Below, in pieces: positions 1-5,988 of a stretch of DNA of 13,472 bases. Position 1 is the stretch's first letter, and each line of letters begins with the position of its first letter. The translations under genes were made by a program, and so were the position numbers. Origin of the DNA: an uncultured Oscillospiraceae bacterium (lineage in GTDB: Bacteria; Bacillota_A; Clostridia; Oscillospirales; Oscillospiraceae); the NCBI GenBank assembly GCA_934561335.1, contig CAKTGD010000026.1, positions 1-13,472 of the forward strand. Direction: 5' to 3'. The notes below the pieces were generated by a model, which saw only the letters and a program-made list of their open reading frames with translations, was not told the DNA's origin and searched no databases.

Positions 1-76
1 AGCCCTGTCCAAGGAGGACGCCGAGGCTCTGAAGAAGCAGGTCGAGGAAGTCGGCGGCAAGGTCGAGCTGAAGTAA
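1..76 (+). CDS. rplL: Ribosomal protein bL12 (L7/L12), C-terminal fragment
   Basis: Only the last 24 codons are inside the window, in frame from base 2 to the TAA at 74-76. The peptide ends in ALKKQVEEVGGKVELK, the characteristic C-terminal helix and strand of L7/L12, the dimeric stalk protein of the 50S subunit that recruits translation factors. The gene is followed 16 bases later by a strong terminator, as expected for the last gene of an rplJ-rplL unit. The tail is distinctive and matches the family closely; the rest of the gene lies upstream of the window. Confidence 0.93.
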   Translation, partial: ALSKEDAEALKKQVEEVGGKVELK

Positions 77-92
77 GGTTTTTATACCGCAA

Positions 93-127
93 AAAAAGAA
101 GGAGATGCACCGCATCTCCTTCTTTTT
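93..127 (+). terminator. Intrinsic terminator of the rplL operon
   Basis: A perfect 16-bp stem (93-108 with 112-127) closes a three-base ACC loop. The 5' arm begins with an A run and the 3' arm ends with a T run, so the hairpin can also stop transcription coming from the minus strand. Confidence 0.9.
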
Positions 128-175
128 AATTTTCATCCGTGTTCTTGCAGCGGTGTAATATCTGCCGTCTGCGTA

Positions 176-218
176 TAAAAATGCGTCCGGCCGCAAAGGA
201 AAGGGGACGGCCGGACGC
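176..218 (-). terminator. Terminator of the zinc-ribbon gene
   Basis: A perfect 11-bp GC-rich stem (GCGTCCGGCCG at 183-193 with CGGCCGGACGC at 208-218) and a 14-base loop, followed on the minus strand by ATTTTTA at 182-176. It lies about 60 bases past the stop of the minus-strand gene at 277-531. A smaller hairpin (224-228 with 236-240) precedes it in the same 3' untranslated region. Confidence 0.8.
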
Positions 219-276
219 TCCTTGAGGGGAGAAAACCCTCTTGGAAAATAGGGGATAAAGAGGGGAAATATGAAAG

Positions 277-531
277 TTACTTGACCTGAAGCCGGTTTTC
301 GCTGGTCCAGTTGGTGATATCCAGATTCCGGTACTTCTTGCGCAGCTCTGCCAGCTTCTCCGGCTCACCGCCCAGCATGACGATGCGGTTTACCTCGGCC
401 AGATCGGCGGCGGGCATGGCGTGATCACAGTCCATACCGCAGGCGGCGCAGTGATAAACTGCCTTACCGTCATATACTACCTCGCTGCTGCCGCACTTTG
501 CGCAGCGGATCATTTTCGTTACCAGTGCCAT
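277..531 (-). CDS. Small zinc-ribbon protein of unknown function
   Basis: This is an 84-residue protein. Cys10-x2-Cys13 and Cys28-x2-Cys31 form a two-knuckle zinc ribbon, and a fifth cysteine sits at 35. The C-terminal half (about 41-84) is charged and probably helical, with no membrane segment or signal peptide, so the protein should be cytoplasmic. The ATG at 531-529 is preceded by GGAGG nine bases upstream and by a good sigma-A promoter at 592-564; a terminator follows at 218-176, so it is a complete single-gene unit. It is divergent from a LysR-type regulator with promoters back to back, which makes it a candidate target of that regulator. Zinc ribbons of this kind can bind nucleic acid or act as redox or metal-holding modules. 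I do not recognise the family and assign no function. Confidence 0.8.
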   Translation of the reverse strand: MALVTKMIRCAKCGSSEVVYDGKAVYHCAACGMDCDHAMPAADLAEVNRIVMLGGEPEKLAELRKKYRNLDITNWTSENRLQVK

Positions 532-563
532 AATTTTGTACCTCCATTTCTTTGACTGTCATC

Positions 564-592
564 ATCATAGCACAGGAAGTTATATTTGTAAA
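564..592 (-). promoter_or_regulatory. Sigma-A promoter for the zinc-ribbon gene
   Basis: On the minus strand TTTACA (592-587) is separated by 17 bases from TATGAT (569-564), which predicts a start near 557 and a leader of about 25 bases carrying the GGAGG site. Its -35 lies only 14 bases from the -35 of the divergent LysR promoter, so one bound regulator could affect both. Confidence 0.7.
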
Positions 593-606
593 ACGCATTA
601 TTGTAC

Positions 607-636
607 TTGAAACGATGAAAAAAAGTATGATATAAT
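607..636 (+). promoter_or_regulatory. Sigma-A promoter with extended -10 for the LysR gene
   Basis: TTGAAA (607-612), an 18-base spacer and a consensus TATAAT (631-636), with TGA immediately upstream of the -10 (628-630) giving an extended -10. The predicted start near 643 rules out the in-frame GTG at 638 as the translation start. Confidence 0.75.
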
Positions 637-658
637 AGTGGGGAAAGAGGGGGATGTC

Positions 659-1543
659 ATGAGCGTCACCAAATATCAGATTTTTCTGAAAACAGTCGCC
701 TGCGGCAGCTTTTCCAAGGCGGCGGAGGCGATGAATTTCACCCAGTCCGGCGTCAGCCACGCGGTGCAGGCGCTGGAGGATGAGCTGGGTGTCACGCTGC
801 TCAGCCGCAACCGGGGCGGCGTGGTGTTGACGGCGGACGGCCGGGCGCTGCTCCCCATGATCGAAAGGCTGTGCGCCGATCACCACGCGCTGCTCCAGTC
901 GGCGCATAGCCTGAAGGGGATGGATACCGGCCTTGTCAAAGTAGCCACCTTTACCAGCGTTTCCGTCCATTGGCTGCCCTCGATTCTGCAAAGCTTCGGC
1001 TGGCAGTATCCTAATATCGAGTTCGAGGTGGTCACCGGCGACTTCTACGATCAGATCGAGGAGTGGATCCTGAAGGGTACGGTGGACTGCGGCTTTCTGC
1101 GTCTGCCATCGGTCAGGCACCTTCAGACCTATGCGCTGCACCGCGATGAGCTTCAGGTGATTTTGCCCTGCGGCCATCCGCTGTCCGATCGTGATCCGTT
1201 TCCCATTGCGGCCTTGGCCACCGAGCCCTTCATCCGTTTGGAAGAGGGCGAGGACTATGAAATTGTGGCGGCCTTTGATGAAATGGGCGTGCGTCCCAAT
1301 GTGCGCTATACCGCCCGCGAGGATCGTACCATTCTCTCCATGGTGTCCAAGGGGCTGGGAATCAGCCTGCTTCCGGAGCTGATGGTGCGCCACAGTCCCT
1401 ATCCGGTCACAGGCTGCCGTCCCCCCATGACCTTCCATCGCAATATCGGCATCGGGGTCAAGGATGAAAAGGCGCTGTCCGCCTCCACCCGCCGCTTTGT
1501 GGATTATGTCCGCAGCTGGGTGGCGGAAAACGGCGATCAGTGA
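659..1543 (+). CDS. LysR-type transcriptional regulator
   Basis: This is a 294-residue protein, the usual LysR length. Residues 1-60 form the winged helix-turn-helix DNA-binding domain with the typical pattern SFSKAAEAMNFTQSGVSHAVQALEDELG, shown here from about 17 to 44. Residues about 92-294 form the periplasmic-binding-protein-like effector domain, starting at GLVKVATFTSVSVHWLP. An in-frame GTG at 638 would add seven residues, but it lies upstream of the predicted transcription start. I therefore chose the ATG at 659, which has GAGGGGG just upstream. Regulators of this class bind near their own promoter and often control a divergent gene, here the small zinc-ribbon protein. The effector cannot be told from sequence. 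No clear terminator follows in the next 60 bases, so some transcript could run into the RNA region downstream. Confidence 0.93.
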   Translation: MSVTKYQIFLKTVACGSFSKAAEAMNFTQSGVSHAVQALEDELGVTLLSRNRGGVVLTADGRALLPMIERLCADHHALLQSAHSLKGMDTGLVKVATFTSVSVHWLPSILQSFGWQYPNIEFEVVTGDFYDQIEEWILKGTVDCGFLRLPSVRHLQTYALHRDELQVILPCGHPLSDRDPFPIAALATEPFIRLEEGEDYEIVAAFDEMGVRPNVRYTAREDRTILSMVSKGLGISLLPELMVRHSPYPVTGCRPPMTFHRNIGIGVKDEKALSASTRRFVDYVRSWVAENGDQ

Positions 1544-1602
1544 AAGATGACACCTGTGCCGCAGCACTCTTTCCCCAAAATGACAACTTGTGGAAATGAT
1601 GG

Positions 1603-1631
1603 TTGACAAAGGGGGCAGGCGCCCGTATAAT
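1603..1631 (+). promoter_or_regulatory. Perfect consensus sigma-A promoter of the candidate RNA gene
   Basis: TTGACA (1603-1608), exactly 17 bases, then TATAAT (1626-1631). All twelve consensus positions match, which is typical of strong constitutive promoters for stable RNAs. No ORF with a ribosome binding site follows, so the product is most likely an RNA. Predicted start is about 1638. Confidence 0.85.
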
Positions 1632-1637
1632 AGTGAA

Positions 1638-2037
1638 TGTTCACAGCATGCTTTATAAAAAAGCGGCTGTGGCGGCGAAAATTGAATCGGTCCTAGGATG
1701 CTGTGCTGTCCGGATACCGTAACGGCCATATGGTCAGGTATCGGCTTTGAAAGAACGGGGCGAAGAACCCCACGCGAACGGCACTGTGGGCGCAAGGATG
1801 CACCAAAGCGGCTTTTTATAAGCCGTGTGGACGAAAGTCAGCCATTGGAGAGCGATCTCTCTGAGAAGGTAGGCGGCAAACGGGAAAGGGGAGACTTCCC
1901 TTTCGTGGCGCGAGGCAGGAGAATTGCACGGAAGAGGGCCATTGCACAGCGGGCGCTCTCTTCGTTGTGGGACGATATGGTAGAAGTGTGCGCTGATATT
2001 TCCTGAAAATGGAAAATATCGGCGCCGTTTTCTTCTC
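1638..2037 (+). ncRNA. Candidate long structured noncoding RNA, about 400 nt, family unknown
   Basis: The stretch runs from the start predicted by a perfect promoter to an intrinsic terminator and holds no ORF with a plausible start and protein-like composition. Visible helices include 1642-1649 with 1698-1705 (CACAGCAT/ATGCTGTG), 1713-1718 with 1737-1742 enclosing 1724-1727 with 1732-1735, 1757-1760 with 1768-1771, 1809-1814 with 1820-1825, 1830-1832 with 1837-1839 (GAAA loop), 1847-1851 with 1856-1860 (GCGA loop), 1884-1890 with 1898-1904, and 1931-1939 with 1955-1963. GCCATTG occurs twice (1841, 1938) and ATTGCAC twice (1923, 1941). I looked for the conserved cores of RNase P RNA, tmRNA, SRP RNA, and the cobalamin and TPP riboswitches and did not find them. 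It could belong to a large ornate RNA class (ROOL, GOLLD, OLE, raiA) that I cannot recall at sequence level, or be new. That a stable RNA is made is an inference; the promoter, stems and terminator are directly visible. Confidence 0.6.
1990..2034 (+). terminator. Intrinsic terminator of the candidate RNA
   Basis: A 14-bp stem (1990-2003 with 2011-2025) has one bulged A (2016), one G-U pair and a seven-base TGAAAAT loop, followed by CGTTTTCTTCTC. The tail is pyrimidine rich but only moderately T rich, so partial read-through to the second terminator at 2166-2207 is possible. Confidence 0.7.
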
Positions 2038-2040
2038 AGT

Positions 2041-2165
2041 TCACCGCTGGTTTTTCCTTCCCCCGAGGGGAGGATCAACCGGCATTTTTGTGCCATATAC
2101 GGAAAAAGAGCTGGCGCGCTCTGAAATTCGCAAGCCGGACGGCAACGCCGTCGTCTTTTCCATAC
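2041..2165 (+). other. Hairpin-rich noncoding stretch between two terminators
   Basis: I see no protein gene here. Short hairpins occur at 2057-2063 with 2067-2073 (CGA loop) and 2138-2143 with 2147-2152 (AAC loop), the latter followed by GTCTTTTCC. GGAAAAAGA at 2101-2109 can pair with TCTTTTCC at 2154-2161 if one A is bulged, which would gather these hairpins into one domain. This may be a 3' extension of the RNA that starts near 1638, or a separate remnant. Confidence 0.4.
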
Positions 2166-2207
2166 GGCGGGAGAGATTTGCCGGTCTCTCCCGCCTACCT
2201 CATTTTT
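2166..2207 (+). terminator. Strong intrinsic terminator without an upstream ORF
   Basis: A perfect 11-bp stem (GGCGGGAGAGA at 2166-2176 with TCTCTCCCGCC at 2185-2195), an eight-base loop, and a tail ending in ATTTTT (2202-2207). The only transcripts that could reach it are read-through from the RNA promoter at 1603 or from the LysR gene. Confidence 0.75.
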
Positions 2208-2230
2208 AAGGCCGAAAACGGTGCTGAAAA

Positions 2231-2357
2231 TATAATATAGCTGCAAAAAAAATGAAGCAAGATCTATATGCGTGCCAGCGTTGCTGGCACGCTTGCAGCT
2301 TGTGAGACAGCAAAGCGGCGTGATCCGTCAGGCGTGGCAAACGGCCTTCACGGGCAG
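2231..2357 (+). other. Bulged long stem and second hairpin upstream of the ECF promoter
   Basis: A -10-like TATAAT (2231-2236) without a matching -35 precedes AGCTGCAA (2239-2246), which pairs perfectly with TTGCAGCT (2293-2300). Stacked directly inside is a perfect 10-bp hairpin (2270-2279 with 2283-2292, GTT loop), leaving a 23-base one-sided A-rich bulge (2247-2269). A second element pairs CGTGA (2319-2323) with TCACG (2348-2352) and, inside it, CCGT with ACGG. All of this lies upstream of the promoter at 2358-2386, so it is not a leader of that transcript. It is neither a clear terminator (no T run) nor a riboswitch that I recognise. Confidence 0.4.
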
Positions 2358-2386
2358 TTGAATCTTTTCGGATTTTATCGTATAAT
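2358..2386 (+). promoter_or_regulatory. Sigma-A promoter of the ECF transporter operon
   Basis: TTGAAT (2358-2363), 17 bases, TATAAT (2381-2386). The predicted start near 2393 gives a leader of only about 39 bases, too short for most riboswitches. AAAGGAGG at 2417-2424 is the ribosome binding site for the GTG start at 2432. Confidence 0.8.
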
Positions 2387-2431
2387 AAATCAATGTGAAT
2401 CCCGTACACCGCTGAGAAAGGAGGCCGCGCC

Positions 2432-3322
2432 GTGTCCGATCCCTTTTCCCGCTATCATCCGCTGGTAAACTTTCTGTATTTTGCACTGGTGCTGGTCTAT
2501 GCCATGGTGCTGATGCATCCGGTGTGCCTTCTTATTTCGCTTGTAAGCGCCGTTTTGTACGTCATTGAGCTGACCGGACGCAAGGGCTTGTGCCTCAGCT
2601 TGCGGGTTGGCCTGCCCATCATGCTGTTGGCGGCGCTTGTAAACCCTGCCTTCAACCATGCGGGCATGACCATTCTGACCTACCTTCCCACCGGCAATCC
2701 GCTGACGCTGGAGAGCATTCTCTACGGTCTTGCGGCGGGCGCCATGCTGTGCGCCGTGCTGCTGTGGTTCGTGTGCTATAACAGTGTCATGACCTCAGAT
2801 AAGTTCGTCTACCTCTTCGGCCGGGTGATCCCGGCCCTGTCGCTGGTGCTGAGTATGACGCTGCGGTTTGTGCCCCTGTTCCGCCAGCAGATGGATACCG
2901 TGCGCCAGTCCCAGTTCTGCATCGGGCGTGACGCATCCAGCGGCAGCGTGTGGCAGCGGGCGAGAAAGGCGATTACGATTTTCTCCATCATGGTTACCTG
3001 GGCGCTGGAGAACGCCATCGAGACGGCCGACAGCATGAGGAGCCGCGGCTACGGACTGAAGGGCCGCACCGCCTTCTCCATTTTCCGCATGGAGGAGCGA
3101 GATCGCTATGCTCTGCTGTGGCTGGGCTTTTGCGGCGTATATCTCACCTGCGGCGCCATGGCCGGCGGCCTGAAATGGTGGTATTTCCCGGCGCTGACGG
3201 GCACATTGACCCAGCCCATGACCGTCAGCTTTTATCTGGTGTATCTGGCGCTGTGCCTGACGCCGGTCATTTTGGACAGAAGGGAGGCCCGGGCATGGCG
3301 CTGTTCACCATCGAGAACCTGA
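2432..3322 (+). CDS. ECF transporter transmembrane component EcfT
   Basis: This 296-residue polytopic membrane protein is the coupling subunit that joins the ATPases to the substrate-capturing S component in an energy-coupling-factor importer. Hydrophobic segments lie at about 12-27, 30-47, 57-72, 97-117 and 131-147, with another pair near 225-250 and 265-285. The cytoplasmic coupling region carries SMRSRGYG at 201-208, matching the conserved x-R-G motif of EcfT coupling helices. The GTG start is supported by AAAGGAGG seven bases upstream. The 3' end overlaps the next gene by 28 bases (ATG at 3295), so the two are translated together. No other transporter subunit gene is nearby, so T and the downstream fusion should form the complete importer. 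Confidence 0.9.
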   Translation: MSDPFSRYHPLVNFLYFALVLVYAMVLMHPVCLLISLVSAVLYVIELTGRKGLCLSLRVGLPIMLLAALVNPAFNHAGMTILTYLPTGNPLTLESILYGLAAGAMLCAVLLWFVCYNSVMTSDKFVYLFGRVIPALSLVLSMTLRFVPLFRQQMDTVRQSQFCIGRDASSGSVWQRARKAITIFSIMVTWALENAIETADSMRSRGYGLKGRTAFSIFRMEERDRYALLWLGFCGVYLTCGAMAGGLKWWYFPALTGTLTQPMTVSFYLVYLALCLTPVILDRREARAWRCSPSRT

Positions 3323-5940
3323 CATTCTCCTACCCGGAGCAGACCATCTGCGCCATCGATCACCTGTCACTGACCGTGCCCGAGGGGGCGTTTGTGGTGC
3401 TGTGCGGCCCCTCCGGCTGCGGAAAATCCACGCTGCTGCGGCAGCTGAAGCCTGCGCTGGCCCCTCACGGTGTCCGCTCGGGCCGCATTTTCTTCCGCGA
3501 TACGCCGCTGGAGCAGGTGGACGAGCGCACACAGGCTGCCCGCATCGGCTTTGTGCAGCAATCGCCGGAAAACCAGATCGTTACCGATAAGGTGTGGCAC
3601 GAGCTGGCCTTCGGGCTGGAAAGCCTGGGTGAGGATACGCCCACCATACGCCGCCGCGTGGCGGAAATGGCCTCCTTTTTCGGTATTGAGGGATGGTTTT
3701 ATAAGAGTGTCACGGAGCTGTCCGGCGGGCAGAAGCAGCTTTTGAATCTGGCGTCCGTCATGGCCATGCAGCCGGATGTGCTGATTTTGGACGAGCCGAC
3801 CAGCCAGCTCGACCCCATCGCCGCATCGGATTTTCTGGCGGTGCTGGGCAAGATCAACCGGGAGCTGGGCACCGCCATTGTGCTGACGGAGCACCGGCTG
3901 GAGGAGGCCTTTCCTCTGGCCACCACTGTGGCGGTGATGGACGGCGGGCGGCTCTTGTGTACCGGAACGCCTGCGGAAGTGGGGCGGCACCTCAAAACCA
4001 TGGGACACAGGATGTTTCTGGCCATGCCGGCCGCCATGCGCATCTGGGCGGCGGTGGAGTCCGACGCGCCCTGCCCTGTCACCGTGCGGGAAGGGCGGGA
4101 TTTTCTGCATGCCTTCGCATCCCGGCAGCCGCTGCGTCCCCTTCCGGACGCGCCGAAGCAGCCACAGTGTCACCCTGTCATCACTTTGGAGGGCGCATGG
4201 TTCCGTTATGAGCAGGATTCTCCCGACGTGGTCAAGGGTCTTGACCTCCAGCTGGGACGCGGCGAGTTTCTGGCGCTGCTGGGCGGCAACGGCGCGGGCA
4301 AGAGTACCACGCTCAAGCTGCTGTCAGGGCTGAAAAAGCCTTATCGCGGCACGCTTACCGTCTCCGGCACGCTGGGTATGCTGCCCCAGAACCCGCAGAC
4401 GCTGTTTGTAAAGAAAACCGTCCGGGAGGACTTATTTGAAATGTTCTCCGGCAGCAAGCTGCCAAAGCCGCAGCAGGCCGAACGGGTAGCCCGGATGGTG
4501 CAGCTGTGCCGCCTGGACACACTGCTGGACCGCCACCCCTATGATCTCTCCGGCGGTGAGCAGCAGCGGGCCGCGCTGGCGAAAGTGCTTCTCTTACAGC
4601 CTGAAATTCTCCTGCTGGACGAGCCTACCAAGGGCCTCGACGCGGAATTTAAGCAGCAGCTCGCGGAAATTCTCCGCGCCCTGCTGGCACAGGGCGTGTC
4701 GCTGCTGATGGTGAGCCACGATGTGGAGTTCTGCGCCCGCTATGCCCACCGCTGCGCCCTGTTCTTTGATGGCGGTATCGTGACAGAGGCGGCGCCTCGC
4801 GCCTTCTTCAGCGGCAATAATTTCTATACCACCGCCGCCAACCGCATTGCCCGCCCTCTGGAACCGCAGGCGGTAACGGCGGAGGATGTGATGGCTGTTT
4901 GCGGCGGCAGCGTGCCGCCTGTGCCGGCATTGCCGCGTGAGACACCGCCTCTGCCGGAACCGGCGGAGGAAACGCCGGACTGGAAACCGAAAAAGCTTCC
5001 CCTCTGGCGTAAGCTGCTGGCGGCGCTCAGCGGCGCAGGCGCACTGAGTATCTTCCTCTATGCCACCAACCTCACCGAGCTTTCCAGCGCCGTTACCAGC
5101 CACGGATTGACTGCGCTGGGCGAGAAGCAGCTGTGGCTGTATCTGGTGTTCTGCGCACTGGTGTTGGTGCTGGCGCTTTCTATCGGCCGGCGTTCCCGGC
5201 CGCCTGTAATGGTGCAGGTGCCTGTGGAAAAGCGTAAGCTTCCCAAGCGCACCGTGGCCATGGCGGTTTCCGCGCTGCTGCTGATCCCTGTGACGCTGTT
5301 CATCGGCGTATTCTATCTGGAGCGGCAGCAGTACGCCCTTGTGTCGGTGCTGGTGCTCTTCGCGTGTATGCTGCCCTTCTTTCTGGTGTTTGAGGGACGC
5401 AAGCCACAGGCCCGCGAGCTGGTGGTCATCGCCGTGCTGTGCGCCATCTCTGTGGCGGGCCGCGCCGCCTTCTTTATGCTGCCCCAGTTCAAGCCGGTGA
5501 TGGCCATGACCATCATTTCCGGCGTGGCGCTGGGCGGCGAGAGCGGTTTTCTGGTGGGGGCGCTGACCATGCTGGCGTCCAATATGCTCTTCTCTCAAGG
5601 GCCGTGGACGCCATGGCAGATGTTCAGCATGGGCATCATCGGCTTTCTGGCGGGTGTGCTGTTCCGCAAGGGATTGCTGCGCCGCACGCGGGGCAGCCTG
5701 TGTGTGTTCGGCGTATTCAGCGCCATCGTGATCTACGGCGGCATCATGAACCCCGCCTCGGTGCTGATGTGGGCCAACGCCGACGCCCTGACATGGAAAA
5801 CCCTGCTGACCTACTATGTCACCGGCTTCCCCATGGACTGTGTGCAGGCCGCTGCCACTGTGTTTTTCCTGCTGATTGCGGCCGAGCCTATGCTGGAAAA
5901 GCTGGATCGTATCAAGCTGAAATACGGTCTTATGGAATAA
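3295..5940 (+). CDS. ECF transporter fusion: two ATPase domains plus S component
   Basis: This 881-residue single chain combines three normally separate subunits. ATPase 1 has Walker A GPSGCGKST (38-46), LSGGQ (142-146), Walker B DE at 166-167 and switch His200. ATPase 2 has Walker A GGNGAGKST (330-338), LSGGE (418-422), DE at 442-443 and His475. Both look catalytically intact. A proline-rich linker (about 540-570) leads to a membrane part with helices near 573-593 and 613-630, then an S-component-like domain at about 650-881 containing FFMLPQFKPV and GPWTPWQM (769-776). The latter resembles the CbrT group assigned to cobalamin, so cobalamin is a possible substrate. That is inference from memory, and no B12 riboswitch is seen upstream. 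The ATG at 3295 has AGGGAGG seven bases before it. The same frame stays open upstream inside ecfT, but that part reads as low-quality out-of-frame protein and is excluded. Uptake of a vitamin or similar micronutrient across the cytoplasmic membrane, driven by ATP, is the likely role. Confidence 0.9.
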   Translation: MALFTIENLTFSYPEQTICAIDHLSLTVPEGAFVVLCGPSGCGKSTLLRQLKPALAPHGVRSGRIFFRDTPLEQVDERTQAARIGFVQQSPENQIVTDKVWHELAFGLESLGEDTPTIRRRVAEMASFFGIEGWFYKSVTELSGGQKQLLNLASVMAMQPDVLILDEPTSQLDPIAASDFLAVLGKINRELGTAIVLTEHRLEEAFPLATTVAVMDGGRLLCTGTPAEVGRHLKTMGHRMFLAMPAAMRIWAAVESDAPCPVTVREGRDFLHAFASRQPLRPLPDAPKQPQCHPVITLEGAWFRYEQDSPDVVKGLDLQLGRGEFLALLGGNGAGKSTTLKLLSGLKKPYRGTLTVSGTLGMLPQNPQTLFVKKTVREDLFEMFSGSKLPKPQQAERVARMVQLCRLDTLLDRHPYDLSGGEQQRAALAKVLLLQPEILLLDEPTKGLDAEFKQQLAEILRALLAQGVSLLMVSHDVEFCARYAHRCALFFDGGIVTEAAPRAFFSGNNFYTTAANRIARPLEPQAVTAEDVMAVCGGSVPPVPALPRETPPLPEPAEETPDWKPKKLPLWRKLLAALSGAGALSIFLYATNLTELSSAVTSHGLTALGEKQLWLYLVFCALVLVLALSIGRRSRPPVMVQVPVEKRKLPKRTVAMAVSALLLIPVTLFIGVFYLERQQYALVSVLVLFACMLPFFLVFEGRKPQARELVVIAVLCAISVAGRAAFFMLPQFKPVMAMTIISGVALGGESGFLVGALTMLASNMLFSQGPWTPWQMFSMGIIGFLAGVLFRKGLLRRTRGSLCVFGVFSAIVIYGGIMNPASVLMWANADALTWKTLLTYYVTGFPMDCVQAAATVFFLLIAAEPMLEKLDRIKLKYGLME

Positions 5941-5941
5941 G

Positions 5942-5983
5942 AAACCCGGTCTATACGGCATTTTTGCCGTATAGACCGGGTTT
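5942..5983. terminator. Bidirectional terminator between convergent operons
   Basis: A perfect 19-bp stem (5942-5960 with 5965-5983) with a TTTT loop, A run at one end and T run at the other. It lies two bases after the ECF fusion stop and five bases from the stop of the minus-strand heptad-repeat gene, so it serves both. Confidence 0.92.
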
Positions 5984-5988
5984 TGTTA

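Noticed and set aside
470..1795. 441-codon open frame on the minus strand over the LysR gene
   Set aside because: It is an antisense shadow of a clear LysR gene, with His/Gln/Arg-rich composition and no ribosome binding site.
1698..2006. 102-codon open frame inside the candidate RNA
   Set aside because: No ribosome binding site before its ATG, Arg-rich translation unlike a protein family, and it runs through several strong hairpins and into the terminator stem.
1638..2037. RNase P RNA, tmRNA, SRP RNA, or a cobalamin or TPP riboswitch as the identity of the RNA
   Set aside because: I did not find their conserved cores: no GAGGAAAGUCC-type motif, no tRNA-like CCA end, no SRP tetraloop helix, no B12 box and no TPP CUGAGA core.
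1734..2246. 170-codon open frame on the minus strand across the noncoding stretch
   Set aside because: No promoter or ribosome binding site on that strand, no recognisable domain, and it crosses two terminators.
2950..3294. In-frame extension of the ECF fusion upstream of 3295
   Set aside because: It overlaps the ecfT coding sequence in another frame and gives an Arg/His-rich peptide; the ATG at 3295 has a proper ribosome binding site and the ATPase fold begins there.
4594..5961. 455-codon open frame on the minus strand over the ECF fusion
   Set aside because: Antisense shadow rich in His and Gln; the plus strand carries intact ATPase and membrane motifs.
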